This document shows, one piece after another, positions 17,795 through 26,328 of a stretch of 64,000 nt of DNA. Position 1 is the first letter of the stretch, and each line of letters opens with the position of its first letter. The translations under genes were made by a program, and so were the position numbers. The notes below the pieces were generated by a model that was not told the origin of the DNA, ran no database searches, and saw only the letters and a program-made list of their open reading frames with translations. This DNA is from Stutzerimonas stutzeri (lineage in GTDB: Bacteria; Pseudomonadota; Gammaproteobacteria; Pseudomonadales; Pseudomonadaceae). The DNA is taken from the NCBI GenBank assembly GCA_002345575.1, contig DDVX01000019.1:62001-126000 (forward strand), given 5' to 3'.

Positions 17795-18345
17795 TGCCAG
17801 GCAAATTGATCTATCTCATGGGCCCCTCGGGCTCCGGCAAGGACAGCCTGTTGCAGGCCGCGAGCGAGCGCTTGAAGGCCAACGCTTGTCGGATCGCCCG
17901 CAGAGTCATCACCCGTTCGGCCGAGTCGGTGGGTGAGGATGCCTGCGGCGTCACCCCGGAGGAATTCACCCGGATGGAAAAGGAGGGCGCCTTCGCCTTG
18001 CATTGGCGCGCCAACGGCTTGAGCTACGGTATTCCCCGGCAGATCGATGACTGGCTGGCCGAAGGGCACGACGTGCTGGTCAACGGTTCGCGCCAGTATC
18101 TGCCAGTCGCGCGCCAGCGATATCCCGGTCTGCTTGCCGTGCTGCTGGTGGTACAGCCGGCCGTACTGCGCCAGCGCCTGATAGCGAGAGGGCGCGAGAG
18201 CCTCGAAGAGATCGATGCCCGTCTTTTGCGCAATGGGGCTTTCCGCGAAGAAGTCGATTGCGTGCAGATCGATAACTCCGGTGCCCTGGAGGACGCTGCA
18301 ACCCGGCTGGTTGATCTGGTCATGGAAGCCCATGCATGCGTCTGA
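17794..18345 (+). CDS. phnN: Ribose 1,5-bisphosphate phosphokinase
   Basis: A 183-residue guanylate-kinase-like P-loop enzyme that phosphorylates ribose 1,5-bisphosphate to PRPP, closing the C-P lyase pathway. The P-loop is GPSGSGKDS, and RRVITRS follows as in the family. It overlaps both phnM (one base) and phnP (ten bases). Confidence 0.94.
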   Translation: MPGKLIYLMGPSGSGKDSLLQAASERLKANACRIARRVITRSAESVGEDACGVTPEEFTRMEKEGAFALHWRANGLSYGIPRQIDDWLAEGHDVLVNGSRQYLPVARQRYPGLLAVLLVVQPAVLRQRLIARGRESLEEIDARLLRNGAFREEVDCVQIDNSGALEDAATRLVDLVMEAHACV

Positions 18346-19082
18346 CGCTACTGGGCACCGGCAATGCGCGTCAGGTGCCGGTTTACAACTGCGCCTGCGC
18401 CGCCTGCGAGCGGGCGAGGGTGCAGCCGGAGTTCCGCCGTGGGCCCTGTTGCGCGCTGGTCGAATGCGGTGAGCAGCGCTGGCTGATCGACGCCGGCCTG
18501 ACCGATCTCTGCGAGCGTTTCGTACCGCATAGTCTCAGCGGCATCCTGCTGACCCATTACCACGCCGACCATGCCCAGGGGCTGTTGCACCTGCGCTGGG
18601 GGCTGGGGTTGCAGATTCCTGTCCATGGCCCACCCGATAGCGACGGCTTGGCCGACCTCTACAAGCACCCGGGAATTCTCGATTTCTCCCGGCCCTTTGC
18701 CGCCTTCGAGCGGCGCGAGTTGGGTACGCTTGCGGTGACGGCCCTGCCGCTCGCGCATTCCAAACCGACCTTCGGTTACCTGTTCGAAGGCGGCGGCCAG
18801 CGTATGGCGTATCTCACCGATACCCTGGGCGTGCCGCAGGCGAGCGCCGATTGGCTGGCACGGCGACCCCTCGATCTGCTGGTGCTGGACTGCTCATCGC
18901 CGCCGCAACCAGAGCCGCGCAACCACAACGATCTTTCCCTTGCGCTGCAGATCATCGATGAGCTGAAACCTGCCCATGCGGTGCTCACTCACATCGGCCA
19001 CAACCTGGATGCCTGGCTGATGGAGCATCCCGGCGCCTTGCCCAAAGGTGTCAGCCTTGGCTTCGATGGGCAGCGGCTGTGA
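18336..19082 (+). CDS. phnP: 5-phosphoribosyl 1,2-cyclic phosphate phosphodiesterase
   Basis: A 248-residue metallo-beta-lactamase-fold phosphodiesterase. It opens the cyclic product of PhnJ to ribose 1,5-bisphosphate, the PhnN substrate. The two-metal motif HYHADH is intact, and an N-terminal cysteine set (CACAACERA and a later C) resembles the structural zinc site of PhnP. Its stop overlaps the GTG start of the next transporter gene, extending the operon. No phnO acetyltransferase gene is present. Confidence 0.93.
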   Translation: MRLTLLGTGNARQVPVYNCACAACERARVQPEFRRGPCCALVECGEQRWLIDAGLTDLCERFVPHSLSGILLTHYHADHAQGLLHLRWGLGLQIPVHGPPDSDGLADLYKHPGILDFSRPFAAFERRELGTLAVTALPLAHSKPTFGYLFEGGGQRMAYLTDTLGVPQASADWLARRPLDLLVLDCSSPPQPEPRNHNDLSLALQIIDELKPAHAVLTHIGHNLDAWLMEHPGALPKGVSLGFDGQRL

Positions 19083-20299
19083 ATGCGCGGCGCCTGACGC
19101 TGCTGATGTGCAGCGCGGAAACCCTCGGCATGGCCGGTTTTGCACTGTTCGCTGCGTTGCTGCCTGAGTTCAGGGCGCTGTGGGGCTTGAGCAATACTGA
19201 AGCGGGCTGGATCGGTGGCGGTTTTTTCCTGGGCTACATGCTGGCCGTGCCTATCCTGACCGGGCTCACCGACCGCCACGACGCTCGGCTCATCTATCTA
19301 TGGGCCATGCTGCTGACGGCGGTTGCCAGCGCCGGTTTTGTCCTGGCCGACGGGTTCTGGTCGGCACTGCTCTGGCGCGTGCTGGCCGGAGTCGGGATGG
19401 CGGGCACCTACATGCCGGGCCTCAGAGTGCTGACCGAGCGCATCGAGGGCGATGCCCAATCCAGAGCTGTGGCCTTCTACACCGCGAGCTTCGGCTTGGG
19501 TACGGCGTTGTCGTTCATTCTCACCGGCGAGCTGACGCGCATCGGTGGTTGGCAGCTGCCGGCGCTGCTTAGCGGTGCGGGTGCGTTGCTGGCCTGGCTG
19601 ATGGTCTGGCGCGGCGTATCGCCCAAAACGGTGGTCAACGGCGTGCGTCATCGGCTGTTGGATCTCGGGCCCTTGTTCAATCGTCCCGTGTTGGCCTACT
19701 GCCTGGCCTATGCAGTGCATAACCTGGAACTGTTCGCCTTCCGCGCCTGGCTGGTGGCGTTTCTGGTATTTGCCGCTGAATGGCAGGGGCAAAGCCAGTG
19801 GCTGACGGCCACCTGGGTGGCGACACTCGCGACCCTCATTGGCATGCCCGCGAGCATCCTCGGTAACGAGCTGGCGCTGAGGTTGGGGCGGCGCCGCTGG
19901 TTGATCGCGGTGATGCTGGCTTCGGCAGTGCTGGCGGGGCTGTTTGGATTGGGCGCGACGTTGCCGTTCTGGGCGCTGCTGCTGATCATCGCCTTGTACA
20001 GCGTGACGGTCACCGCTGATTCCGCGTCGCTCACCGCCGGGTTGATCGAGGCTGCGCCGGCCAGTTATCGCGGCGCGGCCATGGCGCTGTATTCCTGTAC
20101 CGGTTTCACCGGGGCCTTTCTGGGGCCCTTGTTGTTTGGCATGGTGCTCGATGCAATTGGTGATCAGCTACTGCTTGGCTGGTGGGCAGCGTTCGCGTTG
20201 ATGGGTGTGCTGTTGATGCTAGGGCCGCTGGCGTTGCATCGGGCGCGCAAATCCGCCTTGGCGGCGGGCGTTTCCGACGTGGCGATAAAGTCGGCCTGA
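19079..20299 (+). CDS. MFS transporter coupled to the phn operon
   Basis: A 406-residue major facilitator protein with about 12 helices and typical loop-2 features (LTDRHDARLIYLWAM). It starts with GTG at 19079, sharing GTGA with the phnP stop, so it is read as the last gene of the operon. This suggests a role in import or export of a phosphonate, a pathway product or a phosphate ester, but the substrate cannot be deduced. The stop is 6 bases from the convergent MATE gene and no terminator is obvious between them. Confidence 0.85.
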   Translation: MNARRLTLLMCSAETLGMAGFALFAALLPEFRALWGLSNTEAGWIGGGFFLGYMLAVPILTGLTDRHDARLIYLWAMLLTAVASAGFVLADGFWSALLWRVLAGVGMAGTYMPGLRVLTERIEGDAQSRAVAFYTASFGLGTALSFILTGELTRIGGWQLPALLSGAGALLAWLMVWRGVSPKTVVNGVRHRLLDLGPLFNRPVLAYCLAYAVHNLELFAFRAWLVAFLVFAAEWQGQSQWLTATWVATLATLIGMPASILGNELALRLGRRRWLIAVMLASAVLAGLFGLGATLPFWALLLIIALYSVTVTADSASLTAGLIEAAPASYRGAAMALYSCTGFTGAFLGPLLFGMVLDAIGDQLLLGWWAAFALMGVLLMLGPLALHRARKSALAAGVSDVAIKSA

Positions 20300-20305
20300 C
20301 GCTAC

Positions 20306-21700
20306 TCAGGCGTTGCGCAGCGCCGCCGCACGGGAGCGCCGTATTTCTTTGCGGGCGCTTCGCGCCAGGCGAATGCTCAGCAACAGTGCCGCGCAACTCA
20401 GACCGGCGATCAGGCCTTGCCAGAGTCCGACTGGCCCGCTGGCGGCCCCGAACATATCGGTCAGCCCCATCGCATAACCCAGCGGCAGACCGATCCCCCA
20501 GTAGGCAAACAGGGTAAAGACCATCGTCATGCGGGTGTCCTGATAACCGCGCAGGGCGCCGGCTGCAGTGACCTGGACGACATCGGAAAACTGGAATACC
20601 GCTGCATAGAAGAAGAGTCCCGCGGCTACCTGGATAACCGCCGGGTCGGTGGTATAGATACGCGCGATCTGTTCGCTGAAAAGCAGCATGGCCATGGCCG
20701 AGAAGCAGGCGAAGCACAGTCCGGTAACGATCCCCAGTCCAGCCACGAAACGCGCATCGCGCGGCGCGTTGCGACCCAGTGCCTGGCCGATGCGTACAGT
20801 GATCGCCATGCCCAGTGACAGCGGAATCATAAAGACCAGTGACGTGAAGTTGAGGGCGATCTGATGCCCGGCGACCACCGTCGCGCCGAGCGCACCAATC
20901 AGCAGGGCGATCACCGAGAAGATGCTGGCCTCAGCGAATACTGCAATGCCGATCGGAACACCGACGGCCAGCAGGTGGCTTAGCTCAGGCCAGGACGGCA
21001 TATCGAAGCGCTCGAACAGTCGACTTGGCTGGTAGCACTCGGCGCGGTGTACCCAGAACAGCATGGCCAAAGCCATGAACAGCATCACTGCAGCGGTAGC
21101 CCAGCCACAACCGACACCGCCCATCGCCGGCACGCCCAGCTTGCCGTAGATAAAGATGTAGTTCAGCGGAATGTTCAGCGTCAGGCCGAGCAGGCCGATC
21201 ACCATGCTGGGGCGGCTATGTCCCAGGCCATCGCTGTAGCTGCGCAGCACCAGATACACCGCCATCGCCGGAAAGCCGCAGGCCACTGCGCGCAAATAAT
21301 CCATGCTGGGTCCGATCAGGTTGGTTTCGACCTTCAGCAGGTGCAGCAGCGGTTCGGCATTCCACATCAGGATGGCGGACAGGCTGCCGATGCCCAGCCC
21401 CATCCACAGAGCCTGGCGTACCACCGGCCCGATCCGTTCATGCTCGCCAGCGCCGAAGCGTTTGGCCACGCTTGGTGTGGTCGCCAGGATCACGCCGCTG
21501 GTCAGCAGAAGCATCGGTACCCACACCGAGTTGCCCAGGGCGACGGCCGCCAGATCGCGTGGACTGACGCGGCCGGCCATCATCGTGTCGACGAACCCCA
21601 TGGCAGTATTGGCCAGCTGCCCGATCATCATGGGCAGCGCAATAGCGAAGAGGGCGCGCAGTTCTCTGCGCACCCGTCTGAGTCTTGGCTCAGCAGGCAT
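20306..21700 (-). CDS. MATE-family multidrug efflux protein (NorM-like)
   Basis: A 464-residue cation-coupled exporter with about 12 helices in two homologous bundles. NorM-type landmarks are the N-terminal IALPMMIGQLANTAMGFVDTMMAGR with its conserved aspartate and the second-bundle EASIFSVIALLIGALGA. Proteins of this branch export fluoroquinolones, cationic dyes and similar drugs in exchange for Na+ or H+. It stands alone, convergent with the phn-linked MFS gene and divergent from pdxB. Confidence 0.9.
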   Translation of the reverse strand: MPAEPRLRRVRRELRALFAIALPMMIGQLANTAMGFVDTMMAGRVSPRDLAAVALGNSVWVPMLLLTSGVILATTPSVAKRFGAGEHERIGPVVRQALWMGLGIGSLSAILMWNAEPLLHLLKVETNLIGPSMDYLRAVACGFPAMAVYLVLRSYSDGLGHSRPSMVIGLLGLTLNIPLNYIFIYGKLGVPAMGGVGCGWATAAVMLFMALAMLFWVHRAECYQPSRLFERFDMPSWPELSHLLAVGVPIGIAVFAEASIFSVIALLIGALGATVVAGHQIALNFTSLVFMIPLSLGMAITVRIGQALGRNAPRDARFVAGLGIVTGLCFACFSAMAMLLFSEQIARIYTTDPAVIQVAAGLFFYAAVFQFSDVVQVTAAGALRGYQDTRMTMVFTLFAYWGIGLPLGYAMGLTDMFGAASGPVGLWQGLIAGLSCAALLLSIRLARSARKEIRRSRAAALRNA

Positions 21701-21810
21701 TTCCAGGCGATCCGAGTTGTATACAGGAAGCGGTGTAGTCTACGCCCCGCGCAGCACCCCCGGAAGGCTGCTGCGGTCTAGAATAGGCCTATCACTGACG
21801 GGAGCACTGT

Positions 21811-22953
21811 ATGCGCATTCTTGCCGACGAAAATATTCCACTGGTCGAATCCTTCTTCGCTGAATACGGCGAAATTCGGCGTATGCCAGGGCGAGAGATC
21901 AATAGGGCGGCGCTGGAGCAGGCTGATGTGCTGCTGGTGCGTTCGGTGACTCGGGTTGATCGTGAGCTTCTCCAAGACAGCCAGGTGCGTTTCGTCGGCA
22001 CCTGCACCATCGGCACTGATCATCTGGATCTGGATTATTTCGCAGAGGCTGGCATTGCTTGGGCCAGTGCTCCGGGTTGCAACGCACGTGGCGTAGTGGA
22101 TTACGTGCTTGGCTGCCTGCTGGCGCTGGCCGAGGGTGAGGGAATTGAGCTGGCCGGTCGGCGCTATGGCGTGGTCGGAGCTGGTGAGGTCGGCGGCCGG
22201 CTGGTGGAAGTCCTGCGAGGGTTGGGCTGGAATGTGCGGGTTTGTGATCCGCCACGTCAGGCGCGTGAGGCAGGTGACTTCGTCAGCCTTGAGGAGATCA
22301 TCGAGGAGTGCGATGTCATCAGCCTGCACACGCCGCTAACACTCGAAGGTGAACATGCCACCTTCCATTTGCTTGACCAGGCACGCCTCCTACAGATGCG
22401 CCCTGGCAGCTGGCTGATCAACGCTAGCCGCGGCGCGGTAGTCGATAATGCTGCACTGCGCGGCCAGTTGGCGCAGCGCCAGGACATTCAAGCCGTACTG
22501 GATGTTTGGGAAGGTGAGCCACAGGTGGATGTTGAACTGGCCGAACTGTGCTGGGTCGCCACGCCGCATATTGCCGGCTACAGCCTGGACGGAAAGCTGC
22601 GCGGCACGGCGCAAATTTACCAGGCGTTCTGCGCAAGTCAGGGGCTGGAGCCGAAAGTCGAGCTGGCTGAGCTGCTGCCAACGGCGCCTTTGCGCAGTCT
22701 TTCGTTTGCGAGCACGGCTACACCGGAGGAGGTGCTGACGACCCTCTGCCGGGCGGTATACGACCCGCGTCGTGACGATACGGCCTTCCGTCGGAGCCTG
22801 GGCGGCGATGAGGAGCAGCGCCGCTGGGGTTTCGATCAGCTACGCAAACACTATCCGCCGCGGCGGGAAATAGATGGGTTGGAAGTGGATGTAGCGGGGC
22901 AGGCATCGCTGGAACGGGTCGTGCGAGCGCTGGGTTGCCAACTGAAAGGCTGA
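21811..22953 (+). CDS. pdxB: Erythronate-4-phosphate dehydrogenase
   Basis: A 380-residue D-2-hydroxyacid dehydrogenase that oxidises 4-phosphoerythronate in pyridoxal-phosphate synthesis. It shows the N-terminal MRILADENIPLVESFFAEYG block, the NAD-binding GAGEVGGR loop and the catalytic Arg (NASRGAVVDN), Glu (WEGEP) and His (TPHIAGYSLDGK). The C-terminal PdxB dimerisation domain sets it apart from other family members. It is separated from dnaX by 83 bases, too short to hold a 4.5S RNA gene. Confidence 0.95.
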   Translation: MRILADENIPLVESFFAEYGEIRRMPGREINRAALEQADVLLVRSVTRVDRELLQDSQVRFVGTCTIGTDHLDLDYFAEAGIAWASAPGCNARGVVDYVLGCLLALAEGEGIELAGRRYGVVGAGEVGGRLVEVLRGLGWNVRVCDPPRQAREAGDFVSLEEIIEECDVISLHTPLTLEGEHATFHLLDQARLLQMRPGSWLINASRGAVVDNAALRGQLAQRQDIQAVLDVWEGEPQVDVELAELCWVATPHIAGYSLDGKLRGTAQIYQAFCASQGLEPKVELAELLPTAPLRSLSFASTATPEEVLTTLCRAVYDPRRDDTAFRRSLGGDEEQRRWGFDQLRKHYPPRREIDGLEVDVAGQASLERVVRALGCQLKG

Positions 22954-23036
22954 TGAGTCGAATGTGACAGGCCGGATGCAATTTGCGGCCTGCTCCGCTA
23001 GCATTACCCGTCCTCTGCTTTCCCCGCGATGGTGTT

Positions 23037-25046
23037 ATGAGTTATCAGGTTCTGGCCCGTAAATGGCGTCCACGCTCGTTCGGCGAAATGGTCGGGCAGA
23101 CGCATGTGCTCAAGGCCCTGGTCAATGCGCTGGACAGCCAGCGCCTGCATCACGCCTATCTGTTCACCGGCACGCGAGGGGTGGGCAAGACCACCATTGC
23201 GCGAATCATCGCCAAGTGCCTGAACTGCGAAACCGGAGTCAGCTCCACGCCCTGTGGAGAATGTTCGGTGTGCCGCGAGATCGACGAAGGTCGTTTCGTC
23301 GACCTGATCGAAGTTGATGCGGCGAGCAGGACCAAGGTCGAAGACACGCGCGAGTTGCTGGACAACGTGCAGTACGCACCCAGTCGGGGCCGCTTCAAGG
23401 TCTACCTGATCGACGAAGTGCATATGCTTTCGTCGCACTCCTTCAACGCGCTGCTGAAGACGCTTGAAGAACCGCCGCCGCACGTCAAGTTTCTGCTGGC
23501 TACCACTGATCCGCAGAAGCTACCGGTCACCATCCTCTCGCGCTGCCTGCAGTTCTCGCTGAAGAACATGCCGCCGGAACGTGTGGTCGAGCACCTGACC
23601 CATGTGCTGGGTGTGGAAAACGTACCGTTCGAGGAAGACGCCCTCTGGCTGCTGGGGCGCGCTGCTGACGGCTCGATGCGCGATGCCATGAGCCTGACCG
23701 ATCAGGCGATTGCCTTCGGCGAAGGCAAGGTGCTGGCCGAGGATGTGCGCAGCATGCTCGGCACACTGGATCATGGTCAGGTCTACGGAGTGCTGCAGGC
23801 GCTGCTAGAAGGTGATGCCCGAGCGCTGTTGGAAGCGGTTCGTCATCTTGCCGAGCAAGGCCCTGACTGGGGTGGTGTGCTGGCCGAGATACTCAATGTC
23901 CTGCATCGCGTGGCTATCGCTCAGGCGTTGCCCGAGGCGGTGGACAATGGGCAGGGCGATCGCGACCGGGTGCTGGCTCTGGCCCAGGCCTTGCCTGCCG
24001 AGGACGTGCAGTTCTATTACCAGGTGGGCCTGATCGGTCGTCGCGATCTGCCCCTGGCGCCGGACCCGCGTAGCGGTTTCGAGATGGTTCTGCTGCGTAT
24101 GCTGGCATTTCGCCCGGCCGGTAGTGAAAACGCTCCGCGAATACCCTTAAAGAATCAGGGGATCAGTCCGGCCACGACTGATCCCCAGGCGGCGCCGGTG
24201 GCCGCCACGACGGCTGCACCTGTAGCACCTGTTTCTGTTGCGGCACCAGCCAACGTCGCCGCCGAGCCTGATGTTTCGCCGCAGCCTGTTGCAGAGGCGG
24301 CTAATGAACCCGCTTTTAGTGAGCCTGCAGTGTCTGAACAGGCGCCTGTCGCCGAGAAATCTGTAGCACAGCCTACGCCTTTAGTGCCGCCAATTGATCT
24401 GCCTTGGGAAGAGCGTCCAGCCCCATCTGTCAGCGAGCCGCCCGCCAACAGCGTGCCGAATGAAGCCGCTAGCCAACCGGTTGTGTCTGTTGCCGTGACG
24501 GCTCCGGTCGAGGACGTGGATGATGACGAGCCGCCGTTGAGCGATGAGGATTATTTCGAGGCCGAAACCCAGGCAGAAGCCTATCTGCATACGCTTGATA
24601 CGCTGGAACCCGCTGCGGCAGAAGCCGAGCCGGCACTCGCCATGGAGCCGGCCACGGGGCTGGCAGCGGAGTGGCAGAGCATCTATCTCAAGCTTGGCTT
24701 GTCTGGATTGACCGGCAGCATCGCATCCAACTGCACCCTGGTTTCAGTCGAAGGTGATAGCTGGCTGATGCACCTGGACCCAGCGCAGAGCGCGTTGTTT
24801 AACACCACCCAGCAGCGACGGCTGAACGAGGCGCTCGACCAGTATCATGGCCGCCCGCTGAAGCTGGTGATTGAGCTGCAGAAACCTGAGCAGGAAACAC
24901 CGGCCCAGGCGGCAGCTCGCTATCGTGCGCAGCGGCAGCAGGCCGCCGAGCAATCGATCCAGTCCGATCCGCTGGTCCAACAACTGATGCAGCAATTTGC
25001 GGCAGTGATCCGCGAAGGCACTATCGAACCCCTGGAACAACCCTGA
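23037..25046 (+). CDS. dnaX: DNA polymerase III tau/gamma subunit
   Basis: A 669-residue clamp-loader ATPase. Residues 1-370 hold the AAA+ core: Walker A (GTRGVGKTT), a zinc module (CLNCETG...CGECSVC), Walker B (IDEVHML) and sensor SRC (ILSRC). Residues about 380-560 are an Ala/Pro/Glu-rich linker, and the C-terminal part holds the tau domain that contacts polymerase alpha. I see no A-AAA-AAG slippery site between core and linker, so E. coli-style frameshift production of gamma is not supported. ATG 23037 gives the canonical MSYQVLARKWRP start. Confidence 0.96.
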   Translation: MSYQVLARKWRPRSFGEMVGQTHVLKALVNALDSQRLHHAYLFTGTRGVGKTTIARIIAKCLNCETGVSSTPCGECSVCREIDEGRFVDLIEVDAASRTKVEDTRELLDNVQYAPSRGRFKVYLIDEVHMLSSHSFNALLKTLEEPPPHVKFLLATTDPQKLPVTILSRCLQFSLKNMPPERVVEHLTHVLGVENVPFEEDALWLLGRAADGSMRDAMSLTDQAIAFGEGKVLAEDVRSMLGTLDHGQVYGVLQALLEGDARALLEAVRHLAEQGPDWGGVLAEILNVLHRVAIAQALPEAVDNGQGDRDRVLALAQALPAEDVQFYYQVGLIGRRDLPLAPDPRSGFEMVLLRMLAFRPAGSENAPRIPLKNQGISPATTDPQAAPVAATTAAPVAPVSVAAPANVAAEPDVSPQPVAEAANEPAFSEPAVSEQAPVAEKSVAQPTPLVPPIDLPWEERPAPSVSEPPANSVPNEAASQPVVSVAVTAPVEDVDDDEPPLSDEDYFEAETQAEAYLHTLDTLEPAAAEAEPALAMEPATGLAAEWQSIYLKLGLSGLTGSIASNCTLVSVEGDSWLMHLDPAQSALFNTTQQRRLNEALDQYHGRPLKLVIELQKPEQETPAQAAARYRAQRQQAAEQSIQSDPLVQQLMQQFAAVIREGTIEPLEQP

Positions 25047-25065
25047 CTGACCCGAGGACACAGAC

Positions 25066-25392
25066 ATGATGAAAGGTGGCATGGCCGGCCTGATGAAGCA
25101 GGCGCAGCAGATGCAGGAAAAAATGCAGAAGATGCAGGAAGAGCTGGCAAACGCCGAAGTGACCGGTCAGTCCGGTGCCGGCCTGGTCAGCGTGGTGATG
25201 AATGGTCGTCATGACGTCAAGCGCGTCAGCTTGGATGACAGTCTGATGCAGGAAGACAAAGACATTCTCGAAGATCTGATTGCCGCCGCCGTGAACGATG
25301 CGGTACGCAAGATCGAAGCGAACAGCCAGGAAAAGATGTCGGGCATGACTGCTGGCATGCAGCTCCCGCCTGGCTTCAAAATGCCCTTCTAA
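25066..25392 (+). CDS. ybaB: YbaB/EbfC nucleoid-associated protein
   Basis: A 108-residue YbaB/EbfC-family DNA-binding protein. The basic, Met/Gln-rich N-terminal helix (LMKQAQQMQEKMQKMQEEL) and the short beta-sheet core (GLVSVVMNGRHDVKRVSLDD) are typical. The order dnaX-ybaB-recR is conserved in many bacteria and links the protein to replication and repair. The start may be ATG 25066 or 25069. It is 19 bases after dnaX. Confidence 0.94.
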   Translation: MMKGGMAGLMKQAQQMQEKMQKMQEELANAEVTGQSGAGLVSVVMNGRHDVKRVSLDDSLMQEDKDILEDLIAAAVNDAVRKIEANSQEKMSGMTAGMQLPPGFKMPF

Positions 25393-25468
25393 AAACCGCT
25401 GAAAGTTGCAAGTGACAAGCTTCAAGTAAAGGCTTGCTGGGGCGGCGAGATTGGTCGCCATCCTGATC

Positions 25469-25512
25469 GCTTGCAGCTTGCAGCTTGCAGCTTGCAGCTT
25501 GCAGCTTGCAGC
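25469..25512. repeat. Perfect heptanucleotide tandem repeat upstream of recR
   Basis: Six uninterrupted copies of TTGCAGC (25471-25512) preceded by GC. The array ends 17 bases before the recR start codon. A degenerate relative (GTTGCAAG, CAAGCTTCAAG) lies at about 25404-25430. The copy number makes slippage plausible, and the array occupies the leader or spacer where a recR promoter or ribosome loading region would be. Confidence 0.95.
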
Positions 25513-25529
25513 TTTTCACTGAGACCGTT

Positions 25530-26129
25530 ATGAGCTTCAGCCCCCTGATCCGCCAACTTATCGATGCGTTGCGCATTCTCCCCGGTGTTGGGCAGAAAAC
25601 GGCACAACGCATGGCCCTGCAGATGCTCGAGCGTGATCGCAGTGGTGGTTTGCGCCTGGCCCAGGCGCTGACACAGGCGATGGAGAATGTCGCGTACTGC
25701 CAGCGGTGCCGCACGCTTAGTGAGGAAGACCTGTGCGCGCAATGCGCCGATCCCCGCAGGGACGATAGTTTGCTATGCATCGTGCAGAGCCCGGTGGACG
25801 TCTTTGCGGTCGAACAGACCGGATTTCGCGGGCGCTATTTTGTGCTCAAGGGACACCTCTCGCCCCTTGATGGCCTGGGGCCGGAGGCCATCGGCATTCC
25901 TGAGTTGCTGACCCGGGTGGCGGCGAGCAGTTTCAGTGAAGTGATCCTGGCCACGAACCCGACCGTTGAAGGCGAGGCCACCGCACATTACATCGCACAG
26001 CTGTTGATTCCTAAAGGTCTGACCCTTAGCCGTATTGCCCACGGTGTGCCGCTGGGTGGCGAACTGGATCTGGTGGACGGCGGCACCCTCGCTCACGCAC
26101 TGGCCGGACGCAAGACCATCAGTTTGTAG
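25530..26129 (+). CDS. recR: Recombination mediator protein RecR
   Basis: A 199-residue RecR, which with RecO loads RecA on SSB-coated DNA. Landmarks are the N-terminal helix-hairpin-helix (LRILPGVGQKTAQRMA), the four-cysteine zinc finger (CQRCRTLSEEDLCAQC), the Toprim domain (LCIVQSPVDVFAVE) and the C-terminal Walker-B-like region with ATNPTVEGEATA. The family start is MSFSPLIRQLIDALR at ATG 25530; the longer frame reads through the tandem repeat and is rejected. The ribosome binding site (TGAGA) is weak. Confidence 0.96.
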   Translation: MSFSPLIRQLIDALRILPGVGQKTAQRMALQMLERDRSGGLRLAQALTQAMENVAYCQRCRTLSEEDLCAQCADPRRDDSLLCIVQSPVDVFAVEQTGFRGRYFVLKGHLSPLDGLGPEAIGIPELLTRVAASSFSEVILATNPTVEGEATAHYIAQLLIPKGLTLSRIAHGVPLGGELDLVDGGTLAHALAGRKTISL

Positions 26130-26255
26130 GTAGGCTTCGCGAAGCAGCATAACTTTCTGGCTTCCCTTGCGCGCTTATAACCGGTGATTGGGTGCATATG
26201 GCCACTCAGCAGGTGCGGCCTGCTTAGCAGATCGTGTAAAGTTCTAAGCCAATGA

Positions 26256-26303
26256 GCACATATAGCTGAAAAGAATATAAGGCTTTCTTTTAGTTATATG
26301 TGC
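26256..26303. promoter_or_regulatory. Long palindrome upstream of ABC binding-protein gene
   Basis: The arm starting GCACATATA (26256) continues GCTGAAAAGAA, and the opposite arm reads TTCTTTTAGT then TATATGTGC (ending 26303). The two arms pair over about 19-20 bases with a couple of mismatches around a loop near TATAAGGC. It ends 25 bases before the start codon. It is AT-rich with no T tract, so an operator or a protective leader hairpin is more likely than a terminator. Confidence 0.75.
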
Positions 26304-26328
26304 AGGCATGCACTGCGTGAGGTCGAAG

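Noticed and set aside
22954..23036. 4.5S RNA gene before dnaX, as I recall for P. aeruginosa
   Set aside because: The gap is only 83 bases and has no matching hairpin.
24120..24200. Programmed frameshift site in dnaX
   Set aside because: I looked for A-AAA-AAG or a similar slippery heptamer after the AAA+ core and saw none.
26130..26150. GCTTCGCGAAGC palindrome after recR as terminator
   Set aside because: It is short and has no T tract; I leave it unassigned.
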